Shown: positions 37,120 to 46,557, counted from the stretch's first letter. The stretch is 64,000 bases of DNA from Bacillus pumilus (GCF_024498355.1 NZ_CP101833.1:3267001-3331000), one strand, 5' to 3'. Numbers and translations: made by a program. The notes: generated from the sequence alone by a model not told the origin.

Positions 37120-37920
37120 ATGTCAAAACAAAGACAAGATGCTTGGTCAGAGGAAGATGATCTCCTTCTGGCAGAAACCGTCTTACGCCATGTCAGAGAG
37201 GGCAGCACACAGCTGAACGCGTTTGAAGAAGTAGGAGACAAACTGAACCGCACCTCAGCGGCATGCGGTTTTAGATGGAATGCTGTCGTGAGGCATCAAT
37301 ATGAAAAAGCCTTGGCACTTGCCAAAAAACAGCGAAAGCAACGAATGCGTGCACTCGGCAATGGCCAGCCTGCGAAAAAACGATTACTCTATCAGCCGCA
37401 AGTAGAAGAAACGATCATACAGGAGGAATTTTCTGAGGAGCTGGAACCAGCAAAGGAAGAAACGTTTGCACCAGCAGCTGAAACAGCTGAACAGCTTCAG
37501 TTTGTCGATAAAAGCTACAATGAAGAGTTAGCTAGTTTATCACATTTATTGTCACAGGCTTCCCACGGTGTCGAGAAAAAACCAGAAGCCAATCCGTTTA
37601 GGCAGCGTCAGGAATTAACCATCGAAGATATCATTGATTTCTTACGCCGCTATGAAGGCGATGGACAGCAATCCTCTGCCTTACGTATGGAAAACAGCCG
37701 GTTAAAACGAGAAAATAACGAACTATCACATAAAGTCTCGCAGCTAGAGGCTGAAGTGAAAAAGCTTGAAAAGGATCAGCTCACGATTCAAGAAGATTAT
37801 GAAACACTCGTCAAAATCATGAACCGTGCAAGAAAACTAGTTTTGTTTGAAGATGACGACAATGCCGCACCAACCTTTAAAATGGACCGGAACGGCAACC
37901 TTGAAAAAATGGCAGAATAA
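37120..37920 (+). CDS. rsfA: Prespore-specific transcriptional regulator RsfA
   Basis: RsfA adjusts expression of a subset of sigma-F genes in the forespore. The 266-residue protein has an N-terminal Myb/SANT-like DNA-binding domain ([13 protein letters not shown] to GFRWNAVV, residues 8-60), a basic stretch, an acidic low-complexity middle (95-150) and a C-terminal coiled coil (about 190-245, [19 protein letters not shown]). Start ATG follows GGGGG. A sigma-F promoter stands 33 bases upstream and a terminator follows. Confidence 0.95.
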   Translation: MSKQRQDAWSEEDDLLLAETVLRHVREGSTQLNAFEEVGDKLNRTSAACGFRWNAVVRHQYEKALALAKKQRKQRMRALGNGQPAKKRLLYQPQVEETIIQEEFSEELEPAKEETFAPAAETAEQLQFVDKSYNEELASLSHLLSQASHGVEKKPEANPFRQRQELTIEDIIDFLRRYEGDGQQSSALRMENSRLKRENNELSHKVSQLEAEVKKLEKDQLTIQEDYETLVKIMNRARKLVLFEDDDNAAPTFKMDRNGNLEKMAE

Positions 37921-37921
37921 C

Positions 37922-37955
37922 AAAAAGTGCTCCCCACCTGCGGGAAGCACTTTTT
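37922..37955. terminator. Terminator after rsfA
   Basis: AAGTGCT (37925-37931) pairs with AGCACTT (37946-37952), with an inner TCCC/GGGA pairing. A and T runs on both sides make it usable in both directions. Confidence 0.88.
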
Positions 37956-38188
37956 TATATATCCAAAAATAGCATCACACTAAAAAGGACATTGATCAAA
38001 AACACGAACATAAAGATATACCTGACCTGTCTCACCTGAAAATCACCAAAAATAAAAATAAAAAGCCCTGCGATGCCAAGTGTCAATACAGGCTGAAGAA
38101 ACGGCACGAAAAGCGAAATGCCGTAGCCGGCTCCTATGATGACAGGAAGCCATAGTAAATAGAGGTAACTGCCGTTTTTTGATTTCAC
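37955..38188 (-). CDS. Small membrane protein downstream of lipL
   Basis: From a GTG at 38188 preceded by GGGAGGATTCC the product is 77 residues with three hydrophobic segments (8-28, 32-48, 55-76). A longer ATG frame overlaps lipL and lacks a ribosome site. I do not recognise a family. It starts 20 bases after the lipL stop and is probably co-transcribed. Confidence 0.7.
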   Translation of the reverse strand: MKSKNGSYLYLLWLPVIIGAGYGISLFVPFLQPVLTLGIAGLFIFIFGDFQVRQVRYIFMFVFLINVLFSVMLFLDI

Positions 38189-38207
38189 CGGAATCCTCCC
38201 TTTCTTT

Positions 38208-39053
38208 TTACGAAAACACCTTCTCATTCCGCTCAATCATCCGCGTCATGTTTTTTTCAAATTCCAGCTGTTCTTCTGCGTTCAGTCCTGATGCTGTCAG
38301 TTGATCACTCAGCTTTTGAAGCTCTTCTAGTAAAAGACGCATGAGAAGCGTACAATCGATTGGTTCACCAATTAACTCTGATAAAGATGCCATCGTATCA
38401 GGCTGTATATCGGGAAACACTGCCTTCACTTCTTGTCGTTTATCCTTTAAGGCGGCGTTATAAAAACGACGGATCAAATCGGCACGCTCACGCCCGCTTC
38501 CATCTGCACACAAATAGATTTGCACAGCGACCCCTCCGCGTAATCTGCGCTGAGAAATGCCTGCAAATTTCTTTCCATTGATGCTTAAATCATAGCTGCC
38601 TGGACAGTAAGAGCCGACAATTTCATAGGCTTCAATCTCCGCCTCATACATTGCCAGCATCCGGCGGATCAATTCGACCATCGCATCATATCCTCGGTCA
38701 ATATCAATGCCCTTCTTTTGTTCCGCAAAGATTAAAGACACATTCAGTACGCCTTCATCCAGCACAACAGCAAGACCGCCTGAATTGCGCACAATGACGC
38801 GATATCCCTCTTCCTCAAGAAGCTTTACACCATCTTGGAGAAATGGAAGCCTTGTATCCTGAATCCCAAGAACGATCGTATTGTGGTGCACCCAAGAACG
38901 TGCTGTGGCTGGTGAGAGTCCTTTCCCAACCGACGCACAAAGCGTATCGTCCATTGCAAAGGATTGCTTCGGGTCCACATAAAGACCAAGGCTCGATTGA
39001 TCTATGATTCGCCATGTCGGCTGCGTCAGTAACTCAATAGGTTCATTTTTCAT
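38208..39053 (-). CDS. lipL: Octanoyl-[GcvH]:protein N-octanoyltransferase
   Basis: LipL moves the octanoyl group from GcvH to E2 subunits in the relay pathway of lipoic acid assembly. The 281-residue protein, same length as B. subtilis YwfL, has the biotin/lipoate-ligase fold with [19 protein letters not shown] and the catalytic Cys in [16 protein letters not shown]. The ATG at 39053 is chosen over the open 70-codon extension, with ribosome pairing at GAGAGG or GCAGGA. Confidence 0.95.
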   Translation of the reverse strand: MKNEPIELLTQPTWRIIDQSSLGLYVDPKQSFAMDDTLCASVGKGLSPATARSWVHHNTIVLGIQDTRLPFLQDGVKLLEEEGYRVIVRNSGGLAVVLDEGVLNVSLIFAEQKKGIDIDRGYDAMVELIRRMLAMYEAEIEAYEIVGSYCPGSYDLSINGKKFAGISQRRLRGGVAVQIYLCADGSGRERADLIRRFYNAALKDKRQEVKAVFPDIQPDTMASLSELIGEPIDCTLLMRLLLEELQKLSDQLTASGLNAEEQLEFEKNMTRMIERNEKVFS

Positions 39054-39114
39054 GTCCTGCATATCCTCTCGTTCATAAACTGTGTTTATTATAACATGGA
39101 GGGAGAATGAGAGA

Positions 39115-39151
39115 GAAAAAAGCTCTATGACAAGGAACGTCACAGAGCTTT
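39115..39151 (-). terminator. Terminator after the 38-residue membrane peptide gene
   Basis: AAAGCTCT (39118-39125) pairs with AGAGCTTT (39144-39151), extended by TGAC/GTCA inside; a T run follows on the minus strand. Confidence 0.87.
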
Positions 39152-39268
39152 TCAACTGGATGCTTTGGTTTTTTTGTTCTTCCTTTTCGCGATGAAATAA
39201 ACAGCTGTAATTAAAATGACAGGAACCCCAACCACGAGGCATGCAGCGATCAATGTGTTCCACGGCAA
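39152..39268 (-). CDS. 38-residue single-helix membrane peptide
   Basis: A TTG start at 39268 lies eight bases after AAGGAG. The peptide has a short start ([11 protein letters not shown]), one membrane helix and a strongly basic tail ([12 protein letters not shown]). Stop and terminator follow at once. The ATG of the same frame overlaps the ribosome site, so TTG is preferred. Topology would be N-out, C-in by the positive-inside rule. I know no name for it. Confidence 0.72.
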   Translation of the reverse strand: MPWNTLIAACLVVGVPVILITAVYFIAKRKNKKTKASS

Positions 39269-39289
39269 ATCGATCATCTCCTTAATAGA

Positions 39290-39685
39290 CTAAACTTCTA
39301 TGAAACAGCCCTCATTTACCCAGCTCAACAAGTCTTCAGCCACCAATTCCGCATGCTGAGGATCCATCACACCAGCATCGACGATCCACACTTTTTTCTC
39401 CTCTTCAGCCTGCCGCATGAGAAGTACTCGCCCGCCGCCATCGTCACCAATGGCTACATAGCCGCTGGCATAATGATGGACTTCCCACGTTGCATTGCGT
39501 TCCACTATGTCCTCAGTTCCGTATAAAAGCAGGTCGCCTTCAATGGAACATCCATTTGTCTGTTTTAGCAATGCTTTATATGCATGGGGCAGCACCATGT
39601 TTAGCTGGGATTCTGCCTTTTTGATGTGTATGTCACTTGCTGGTTTATTCACGTGAAGATTTGGGTTTTGAGGTAAATTGAGCAT
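39290..39685 (-). CDS. SMI1/KNR4 (SUKH) family protein, candidate immunity protein
   Basis: This 131-residue protein has the SUKH pattern: IKKAESQLNMVLPHAYKALLKQTNG near 22-46, then YVAIGDDGGG near 75 and a C-terminal helix. SUKH proteins are common immunity proteins for contact-dependent and LXG-type nuclease toxins. It is 22 bases from the 38-residue peptide gene and next to two further small genes and an LXG gene. Which toxin it neutralises is not evident. Confidence 0.85.
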   Translation of the reverse strand: MLNLPQNPNLHVNKPASDIHIKKAESQLNMVLPHAYKALLKQTNGCSIEGDLLLYGTEDIVERNATWEVHHYASGYVAIGDDGGGRVLLMRQAEEEKKVWIVDAGVMDPQHAELVAEDLLSWVNEGCFIEV

Positions 39686-39686
39686 T

Positions 39687-39968
39687 TTAAGAGCCTCCTC
39701 TAGCAGTTGATTTTTTCATCACCCTTTTATACAAACGGAGGAGCATTTTTAAAAGAAAATAGTAAATGACCACATTGAGTATAAAACCCCACAATAGAAA
39801 TTCAAAAGTATGATGTCCGTGCAGAACTAGCCAATCAATAGGGAAACCGCGATAATCAGCATCTGAGTAAGAAACTCCTCTAATCAAAGCTGTTCCTATA
39901 ACAATAAGAATACTGATACTTAATAGCCAGTTGGATGTTTTTTTATTTTTGTTTTGTTTATGTTCCAT
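39687..39968 (-). CDS. Small membrane protein in the toxin-immunity zone
   Basis: Starting at the ATG at 39968 behind AAAGGAATG, the product is 93 residues with two membrane helices (about 13-30 and 52-78) and a basic C-terminus. The stop overlaps the SUKH gene start region. I recognise no family. Its setting suggests immunity to a membrane-acting toxin or simply a cargo gene; undetermined. Confidence 0.6.
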   Translation of the reverse strand: MEHKQNKNKKTSNWLLSISILIVIGTALIRGVSYSDADYRGFPIDWLVLHGHHTFEFLLWGFILNVVIYYFLLKMLLRLYKRVMKKSTARGGS

Positions 39969-40040
39969 AGGCATTCCTTTCTCTGTTTTACTGCCCAATA
40001 CAAGACTTGATTCCAGTACTACAGACAACCGTCCTATCTA

Positions 40041-40310
40041 TTACAGCATTTCTTTAAGTAAACTCTCTGCTTTATGTAATTCATCTAGAAAGGGGTTTAG
40101 ATAGTCATTATAACTATCCAAATAAGCTCTTACCCCGCCAATGATCACAATCTTTTGGAGATCTTCATTGTTCTGAATGATCCTTTGTGCATTTTTATAT
40201 CTTTTGTATATTAATTGGAGAACACCTTGATTGATTTCTTGTGAATATTCTTTTTCTAGGATGTTGATGATCGTTTGGATTTGTTTCGTTAGTTGTTGTT
40301 TTTTGTTCAT
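40041..40310 (-). CDS. Small helical protein, candidate immunity protein
   Basis: This 89-residue all-helical cytosolic protein (MNKKQQLTKQIQTIINILEKEY start, VRAYLDSYNDYLNPFLDELHKAE end) looks like the small helical genes that sit beside LXG toxins in Bacillus. A GGAGC site precedes the ATG. Function is inferred from position only. Confidence 0.65.
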   Translation of the reverse strand: MNKKQQLTKQIQTIINILEKEYSQEINQGVLQLIYKRYKNAQRIIQNNEDLQKIVIIGGVRAYLDSYNDYLNPFLDELHKAESLLKEML

Positions 40311-40484
40311 TTAATGCTCCTAAAGAATCTGCATTTTTTATTCTCTTATCAATTTAACAAGCCATCCCTGAGTGTATCTGATCATTATCGTTCTTCAGCA
40401 GGTATACCGATTCAACTATTATTATATTTCAAATAACCCTTAAAAGTTTATAGACTTTCAAGGGTTTAAAGACATCATTTCATA

Positions 40485-40856
40485 CTAATAAATATCAAGT
40501 CGTTGACAATTAAAACTTATAAAATCGCCTTCATTTATATCTCCCGGTATATTGTAATCCAATTCTAATAAGAGTCCGCCCACTCTCACTTTTTCATCAC
40601 GCTTATCAATTAATTGTCCTAAGAAACTATAGCTAAAATTATCATCTAATTTTTCAATTCTATACTCTGATATTTCAGCTTTCACTAGGTCTGACACATC
40701 TAAACAATAAATAGGCTCTAATAGTTCATTTTCTTCAAGGTAATTTAATGGTTGAGCAAAACACATTATTTCCAGTTCACCATCTGTTACAATCACTTCA
40801 GCTTCTGAAGCTTCTTGTGAAATCCAGTTTATTTTTTTTATTTTCAATACGATCAC
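40485..40856 (-). CDS. Candidate immunity protein of the LXG toxin
   Basis: This 123-residue acidic, beta-rich cytosolic protein lies eight bases after the LXG toxin gene, the usual place for its cognate immunity gene. I recognise no family. GTGATC at its start follows AAAAAGGGTG, so a start at 40856 is plausible. The toxin gene is broken at its 5' end, so this gene may persist as protection against relatives. Confidence 0.68.
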   Translation of the reverse strand: MIVLKIKKINWISQEASEAEVIVTDGELEIMCFAQPLNYLEENELLEPIYCLDVSDLVKAEISEYRIEKLDDNFSYSFLGQLIDKRDEKVRVGGLLLELDYNIPGDINEGDFISFNCQRLDIY

Positions 40857-40863
40857 CCTTTTT

Positions 40864-42515
40864 TTACTTCTTTGTTTTTATCCCTAAACTTGGTGCTTTT
40901 TTAGAAAGTTCTTTAACGGATTTTATATGAAATGTGGTGATATTTCCTGTTTTTCTATCGAGCCCAACAAATCCGTATTTTGCACTTCCCTTTCCACCAA
41001 CAATTCTCACATATCCATTCAGTTCTGGTACATATTGGCCCTTCTGAACGAGGTGATTTGCATCTTCAAGATAATTTTTGATATTGTATTTGTTTTTGCC
41101 CATTGCCCCCATTATCTCTTTACTATGCTTTTCGAAATGAATAATAGCTTCATCACCTTTGAATTTAATCAGTTCACCCGTACCCTTTCTTGTCTTCTCA
41201 ACCCTCTTCACCACATTCTTCCATTGATCAATCTTAAAGACATACTTCCCGCCTTTAATGATTTTCATAAATGGGATGATAGAGGCTGCGGATAGGGCTT
41301 GGTCGGTGCTGCTGATGTTTTTGCTGGTTTCAGGGTCTTTGCCTGTGACGGCTCGGTATCCGTCGTAGATGCCGCTGTATTCTAGGATGATGTTTTCGGC
41401 AGTTGAGACGTTTTCACCGTCTAGTATGCGTTTGGCATTTCCGTGGCTGCGGCTTTCTGGGATGTTGTCGACTTCTTCTATTCTTACTTCGCCGTTTGCG
41501 ATATACGTTCGAATGATTTGTTTATTGACGTAAACGGTGTATCTCCCGCCTATAAAATCAATGTCCGACGGATCTGTGACTACTTCATCGGCGATGTCGA
41601 ATTCTTTTAGCTTTTCAATGCCTTTTACGTTATATAGTGTACCATTTACGACCCTGATGTCTCTATGAATCTTATATTTCCCGCTTACCGCTTCCCTTTG
41701 TAATATCATAAGCGATGGATCGTTTGCTTTGATTTGCTTGTTGATGTTTTTATGGGTGTCACCCCGAACAACCGTATCCACATTCGCCTGTTCTTTCTCT
41801 CTCAATTTCTTCAGCATGATCATCATCGGATTGTCTTTCGGGTTGTCTATTTTGTCATTCAATCCTCTGATTGTGCTGCTTCCTTTTTCTTCTTTTGTGT
41901 CTTTGAAAATAGATCCCTTTTGATAGCTGGTGATCTCGATTTTTGGGCCGGTGAACATGGTGCTTAAGGTGTTTATGTATTGCTTCATTGTTTGCAATGC
42001 ACTTGCTGTTTCATTCATAGCACTTGTTTGTTCTCTGTCAAAGGCATGAAGCAGTCCAATGGTTCTGGAGGTCTCAAGCCATGCTTTTTGATAGCTTTGT
42101 TGAAAGGCAGACTCGTCTACATGAGGCAAATGAACGATATGACTGACCCTGCCAATCGCGTGGCTTACATCTGTTTCGATGTCAGAAATCGCTCGCTCCG
42201 CTTTTTTCAAACCTTGATCAAGTTCGTGTTCGATAAATGTTTGTGAAATAAAACCGTGCTGATTTGATTCAAGGGCATGAAGTGCCTGCTTTGTTTTTTT
42301 AAGCGCAGAGCTGTATTCCTCAATGACGACCTGAAAGAATTGCAAAAAGGAATATGACATTCTGTATAAAACGCTCGGATGGCTTGTCCTGCCTCTCCCT
42401 TTAGTGCATCATAAAGTGAGATGATGTTTTGTGATTGCTGCTTTAATGTATTCAGCGTTTTGTTGAGTTCTATGATTTGTTCTTTTTTATGGATATGTCT
42501 GCCTTTAACGAATAA
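40864..42515 (-). pseudogene. LXG-domain polymorphic toxin gene, 5'-truncated and frameshifted
   Basis: An open frame of 498 codons runs from ATG 42360 to 40864. It begins inside the LXG domain (FLQFFQVVIEEY). The missing part is readable upstream in another frame (EQIIELNKTL to GEAGQAIRAF to CHIPF), and the two join if the T5 run on the minus strand (42344-42348) had one more T. Coding similarity fades near 42515, where a rep remnant begins, so the first 20 or so LXG codons are gone. The C-terminal 100 residues (HFEKHSKEIMG to FHIKSVKEL) look like a small RNase-type toxin domain; inferred by style only. A short protein could still start at 42360. Confidence 0.85.
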
Positions 42516-42519
42516 AAAG

Positions 42520-43122
42520 CTGTTGTAAAACCGATGATAGCTCCAGACATCCTATGTGTGCGTGGCGAAGGTCATTGAAAATTGCTTATTACAACAAATT
42601 GACCGTTGTAGAAGCCAATCGGCAATATAAGCCCGCATGGATGCTTCTCACGTTAACAGAAAAAAACGTTGAGGGCGATGATCTGCAGACCATTTCGGAT
42701 ATGATGAAAGGCTTTAATAGATTGATGAAATATAAAAAAGTTAATTCTGCGGTGCGTCGGTATTTCAGAGCTTTAGAGATTACGAAAAATCATGAAGAAA
42801 ATACATATCATCCGCATTTTCATGTGTTAATGCCTGTTCGTACTAATTACTTTGGTAAGAACTATATTAATCAAACAGAATGGACATGCCTTTGGAAGCA
42901 TGCCATGAAATTGGATTATACACCAATCGTACACGTGCAGCAGGTTAAAGGAAAAAAGGAATCGATGCGGAAGCGATTGAAAAAGAAGTCTGCAAGGAAA
43001 TGGAAGAATAGAAAGCCATTTTAGAGATTTCTAAGTATCCAGTGGATGATGAAGTAGCCAATGAGACGTTTGAAGTCATGGCACATTGGTATGTTGGTAT
43101 TAAAAATTACATAATTAAGTAG
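42520..43122 (+). pseudogene. Decayed rolling-circle plasmid replication gene (RepU/Rep_1 type)
   Basis: The plus strand encodes CAWRRSLKIAYYNK, PAWMLLTLTEKNVEG, KYKKVNSAVRRYFRA, YHPHFHVLMPV and NQTEWTCLWKHAMKLDYTPI, the core of pUB110-class Rep proteins including the HxH metal motif. The zinc-finger start (CPMC) is damaged and the amino-terminal part is missing. After 42960 the frame shifts and later pieces (ISKYPV, VMAHWYVGIKNYIIK) appear in other frames with gaps. This is a chromosomal fossil of an integrated small plasmid. Confidence 0.9.
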
Positions 43123-43153
43123 AAAAGCAGGCTAGAAGATAGCCTGCTTTTCT
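43121..43153. terminator. Bidirectional terminator between rep remnant and secreted-protein gene
   Basis: Perfect 14-base arms (43121-43134 and 43140-43153) around a 5-base loop, with the T-rich arm ends giving T runs both ways. Confidence 0.9.
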
Positions 43154-43167
43154 ATGTTGTTTCATAT

Positions 43168-43800
43168 TTATTTTTTTGCTACACAAGATACAGTTCCTAA
43201 AGGCATATATATTGATCCTACGAATTCTCCTTTAAGATAAACTCCTTTTTTATATTTATTGCAAAGATTAAGACCACTTATCCCTAGAGTAGCAACTGCT
43301 ATAATTAACAATGATAAGGCAGTTGGGTTTAATCCCAGTTTCATTCTAATTAAGCCTGAAGCCACTCCGAATATGCCACCACTAAAATTTGTAACATCGT
43401 TTATTCTTTGTATTTGTTTTTGAGAAATGTAAATACCACTTGCTTTTTTAGCTAAAGTTGAGATTTCTCCGTTATCTATGATTCTTGAGTTTAATGAATT
43501 ATTTTTTTGGTTTTCAGGATTTTCAATATAGGCTTTGTAATCTTGGTATACTTTTTTTTCTTCAGTTGTAAGAGATGCGATTTTTTTGTTGCTATTATTT
43601 TTTAAGTCTTGAAAATCAATCCCTTTAGAAACCATTTTTTCTAGTGTAACTATTAATTTGTTAAATTCTTTTTCAAATTTTACTACATCTGTTTGTGTTT
43701 TGTTTGATACTTGTGCATGTGCGTTGGTAGGTGAAATTGATAATGATAGTGTTGCGCATAGGAACACTAAACTTAAAAATAAAATCCCGTATTTTTTCAT
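43168..43800 (-). CDS. Secreted protein with hydrophobic C-terminal domain, possible large-precursor bacteriocin
   Basis: This 210-residue protein has a signal peptide (1-29, ending AHA), a charged, Asn- and Lys-rich middle (30-125) and a C-terminal part (about 130-210) rich in Gly and hydrophobic residues with two Cys. That layout, a long pro-region then a membrane-active tail, recalls closticin 574-type bacteriocins, and relatives are reported in B. altitudinis; I cannot show homology. The gene directly upstream encodes a two-helix membrane protein fit for immunity. It could equally be an unknown membrane-targeted exported protein. Confidence 0.65.
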   Translation of the reverse strand: MKKYGILFLSLVFLCATLSLSISPTNAHAQVSNKTQTDVVKFEKEFNKLIVTLEKMVSKGIDFQDLKNNSNKKIASLTTEEKKVYQDYKAYIENPENQKNNSLNSRIIDNGEISTLAKKASGIYISQKQIQRINDVTNFSGGIFGVASGLIRMKLGLNPTALSLLIIAVATLGISGLNLCNKYKKGVYLKGEFVGSIYMPLGTVSCVAKK

Positions 43801-43825
43801 AATATACTCCCCGATCCTTTTAAGT

Positions 43826-44074
43826 TTATTTTATACTTCGATGATTTTTATCATTTTTCGTGTTTTTTGTTTTTCTGAATAAGAAGTCACTCATGAAAAA
43901 TATGATTAAACCAACCATCAAGATCATAAAATATAAATTAAATCCTGTTTCCTTAAAAAATGAATATAAAGAACTTATAGATAATGCAATTAGATAGAAT
44001 ACAAATGCTATTCCTGCTGCTTTATCTGTGTACTTTCTTTCTTCTTCTGTCAATTTTTTAAAAAACAATGTCAT
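43826..44074 (-). CDS. Two-helix membrane protein, candidate immunity partner
   Basis: This 82-residue protein has a charged N-terminus, two membrane helices (about 21-41 and 46-65) and a highly basic tail (RKTKNTKNDKNHR). It lies 25 bases before the secreted-protein gene on the same strand, preceded by AAGGGGG, so they form one transcript. Small two-helix basic proteins are typical bacteriocin immunity proteins; assigned by context only. Confidence 0.62.
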   Translation of the reverse strand: MTLFFKKLTEEERKYTDKAAGIAFVFYLIALSISSLYSFFKETGFNLYFMILMVGLIIFFMSDFLFRKTKNTKNDKNHRSIK

Positions 44075-44291
44075 TACCCCCTTAATAATTACACAATAGT
44101 TAATTTATAGAAATAGATATCTTGTATATTTAAGGTTATTTTAAACAAAATGATTTTCTTAGAATACTTTATACAGTTTTGGCGAATATCGTTAGATTTT
44201 ATCATACTCACATGTGAGTGTATAAGTGGACTATTGTCATGAATGTCTTATTTCCAAAATTTCCACCACTTTCTTTGTTGAGCTGCAGCAA

Positions 44292-44435
44292 TCATTTTTT
44301 TGTTTCAATGGATTCTTTCAAAGCGAGCATGAGATTTTCATCTCGCTTTTTTTGTTGTTCTTCAAATTGTTCGAGTCGTTTTAGGATGGCCCGGTTGAAT
44401 TCTTCTTGTCTTTTAATGAGATCGGCGTCAAACAC
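44292..44435 (-). pseudogene. C-terminal fragment of a DUF3967/MerR-type regulator
   Basis: A 47-codon frame from GTG 44435 reads LIKRQEEFNRAILKRLEQF then RDENLMLALKESIE, the charged helical tail common in DUF3967-containing phage and plasmid regulators. The DNA-binding part is missing. A GAGG site precedes the GTG, so a short product is possible, but a mobile-element remnant is the simpler reading. Confidence 0.55.
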
Positions 44436-44517
44436 CCTTATTCCTCAAATAGCCCTCCGTTATTTTACCATTTCCTAGCACGAGAGGCATATGATTGAAA
44501 ACGAATTGAATTCACAT

Positions 44518-44551
44518 AAAAAAGCTAGCTTCGTTTTAACACGAAGCTAGC
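44518..44551 (-). terminator. Terminator after pta
   Basis: Perfect 11-base arms (44524-44534 and 44541-44551, GCTAGCTTCGT/ACGAAGCTAGC) end in a T run on the minus strand. Confidence 0.92.
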
Positions 44552-44567
44552 CTCTTGGATGATTATA

Positions 44568-45539
44568 TTATAGTGCTTGAGCTGCTGTAATAAGCGCAAG
44601 GTTGTAAACGTCTTCGGCATTACAGCCTCTTGAAAGATCGTTTACTGGCTGGTTTAGACCTTGCAGGATTGGACCTACAGCTTCAAAGTTACCTAAGCGC
44701 TGGGCAATTTTGTAGCCGATGTTTCCAGCTTCGAGGCTAGGGAAAACAAATACGCTAGCATCGCCTTTGATGACGGAATCTGGTGCTTTTTTCGCTGCCA
44801 CTGAAGGAACGAAAGCTGCATCGAATTGGAACTCCCCATCAAGAACAAGCTCAGGTGCTTTTTCTTTTGCAATGCGAACCGCTTCAGATACTTTGTCTGT
44901 TTCGTCTGATTTTGCTGAGCCTTTTGTTGAGAAGCTAAGCATCGCTACACGTGGTTCAATGTCAAACATTTTTGCTGTGTTCGCACTTTCGATTGCGATT
45001 TCAGCTAAATCTTGGCTGTCTGGTGCAATGTTGATGGCACAATCAGCAAACACATATTGCTCTTCGCCGCGAGCCATGATGAAGACGCCAGATGTTTTCT
45101 TTACGCCTTCTTTTGTTTTAATGATTTGAAGTGCTGGGCGCACTGTGTCAGCAGTTGAGTGTGCCGCACCGCTTACAAGGCCGTCTGCAAGACCTTTATA
45201 CACGAGCATTGTACCGAAATAGTTTTCATCCAGTAATGCTTTTCTTGCTTGCTCTTCTGTTGCTTTGCCTTTACGTCTTTCTACGAAAGCTTGTACAAGC
45301 TCTTCAAAACCTTCATATGTATGAGGATCATACACGTCAACACCGTCAAGTGTAAGACCTAATTCTTTTGCTTTTGCTTCAACTTCTTGTTTTTTACCTA
45401 CAACAATCGGCTGCAATACTTTGCCATCTGCTAATTTTTGAACGGCTTCTAGAATGCGTTCGTCCATTCCCTCAGGAAAAACGATCTTTACGCCTTTACC
45501 TGCAACCTTTTCCTGAACTGTTGAAAAAATATCTGCCAC
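44568..45539 (-). CDS. pta: Phosphate acetyltransferase
   Basis: Pta converts acetyl-CoA and phosphate to acetyl phosphate, the first step of acetate overflow. The 323-residue protein has the full PTA domain and long identical stretches with B. subtilis Pta (for example DENYFGTMLVYKGLADG). The start is GTG at 45539 after AAGGAGGG; the ORF extends 16 codons upstream without a ribosome site. A cre box lies upstream of the promoter, as expected for CcpA activation of overflow metabolism. Confidence 0.97.
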   Translation of the reverse strand: MADIFSTVQEKVAGKGVKIVFPEGMDERILEAVQKLADGKVLQPIVVGKKQEVEAKAKELGLTLDGVDVYDPHTYEGFEELVQAFVERRKGKATEEQARKALLDENYFGTMLVYKGLADGLVSGAAHSTADTVRPALQIIKTKEGVKKTSGVFIMARGEEQYVFADCAINIAPDSQDLAEIAIESANTAKMFDIEPRVAMLSFSTKGSAKSDETDKVSEAVRIAKEKAPELVLDGEFQFDAAFVPSVAAKKAPDSVIKGDASVFVFPSLEAGNIGYKIAQRLGNFEAVGPILQGLNQPVNDLSRGCNAEDVYNLALITAAQAL

Positions 45540-45582
45540 TTCAATACCCTCCTTGATTTTACAAAAAAAGCGTTCTCTTTTA

Positions 45583-45638
45583 AGCATACTCTTCTTCTAC
45601 ATAAATTCAAACTACCAACTTACATTATAGCGCTTACA
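45583..45638 (-). promoter_or_regulatory. pta promoter with upstream CcpA cre site
   Basis: On the minus strand TTTGAA (45606-45611) and TATGCT (45583-45588) are 17 bases apart. TGTAAGCGCTATAA (45625-45638) is a cre site with one mismatch at the end. It lies upstream of the -35, the position for activation, as known for B. subtilis pta. Confidence 0.85.
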
Positions 45639-45779
45639 AATTAAATTCTTATTTTTCAAACTAATTAAATCAATTTCCATAAAAGCTGTTTTCTTCGTTC
45701 AAGTTTTGATCACATCTTCATGTGGACAAACTATGTTATAGTTGGAACAGATGGAAAACTGTAAATAGGAGTGAAGGAA

Positions 45780-46550
45780 ATGAGCGAACAACATACAACA
45801 AATGAAGCAGCTCAAACACTAGACGGCTGGTATGCGCTGCATGATTTTAGAACAATTGACTGGACAGCTTGGAAGATGCTCACAAGCGATGAGCGTCAAG
45901 CCATTATTCATGAGTTTACAGGTCTAATGAAAAAATGGAAAACAGCTGAGCACGATAAGGCTGGAAGCCAAACAATCTATAGTATTGTCGGCCAAAAAGC
46001 AGATATTATGCTCATGATTTTACGTCCAACAATGGAAGAACTGAATGAAATCGAACTTGAATTCAACAAGTCACGACTAGCAGAATTTACGATTCCAGCC
46101 TATTCGTACGTGTCAGTTGTTGAACTCAGCAACTACTTAGCAGGAGGCGGCGATGGCGGGGATCCTTACGAAAACCCACATGTACGCGCGCGTCTATACC
46201 CAGAGCTTCCTTCTTCTAAATACGTGTGCTTCTATCCAATGGATAAAAGACGCTCTGGCAATGACAACTGGTACATGCTCTCAATGGATGAGCGTAAATC
46301 TCTCATGAGAAGTCACGGTTTAATTGGGAGAAGCTATGCTGGGAAAGTAAAACAGATCATTACCGGGTCAGTCGGTTTTGATGATTATGAGTGGGGCGTC
46401 ACCCTTTTCTCTGACGATGTTCTTCAATTCAAAAAACTGGTTTATGAAATGCGATTTGATGAAGTCAGTGCACGCTACGGCGAATTCGGTTCCTTCTTTG
46501 TTGGAAACCGATTGGCAAACGATCAGCTGGCGTCATATTTTCATGTATGA
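45780..46550 (+). CDS. hemQ: Coproheme decarboxylase HemQ
   Basis: HemQ carries out the last step of the coproporphyrin-dependent heme pathway, removing two carboxyl groups from coproheme with peroxide. The 256-residue chlorite-dismutase-fold protein shows the catalytic Tyr region in [19 protein letters not shown] and the proximal His in MRSHGLIGR. The ATG at 45780 is eight bases after GGAG. It is divergent from pta, as ywfI is in B. subtilis. Confidence 0.96.
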   Translation: MSEQHTTNEAAQTLDGWYALHDFRTIDWTAWKMLTSDERQAIIHEFTGLMKKWKTAEHDKAGSQTIYSIVGQKADIMLMILRPTMEELNEIELEFNKSRLAEFTIPAYSYVSVVELSNYLAGGGDGGDPYENPHVRARLYPELPSSKYVCFYPMDKRRSGNDNWYMLSMDERKSLMRSHGLIGRSYAGKVKQIITGSVGFDDYEWGVTLFSDDVLQFKKLVYEMRFDEVSARYGEFGSFFVGNRLANDQLASYFHV

Positions 46551-46557
46551 TAAACTC

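Noticed and set aside
44218..44478. An 86-codon plus-strand frame rich in Ser, Cys and Phe.
   Set aside because: It is the antisense of the DUF3967-like fragment.
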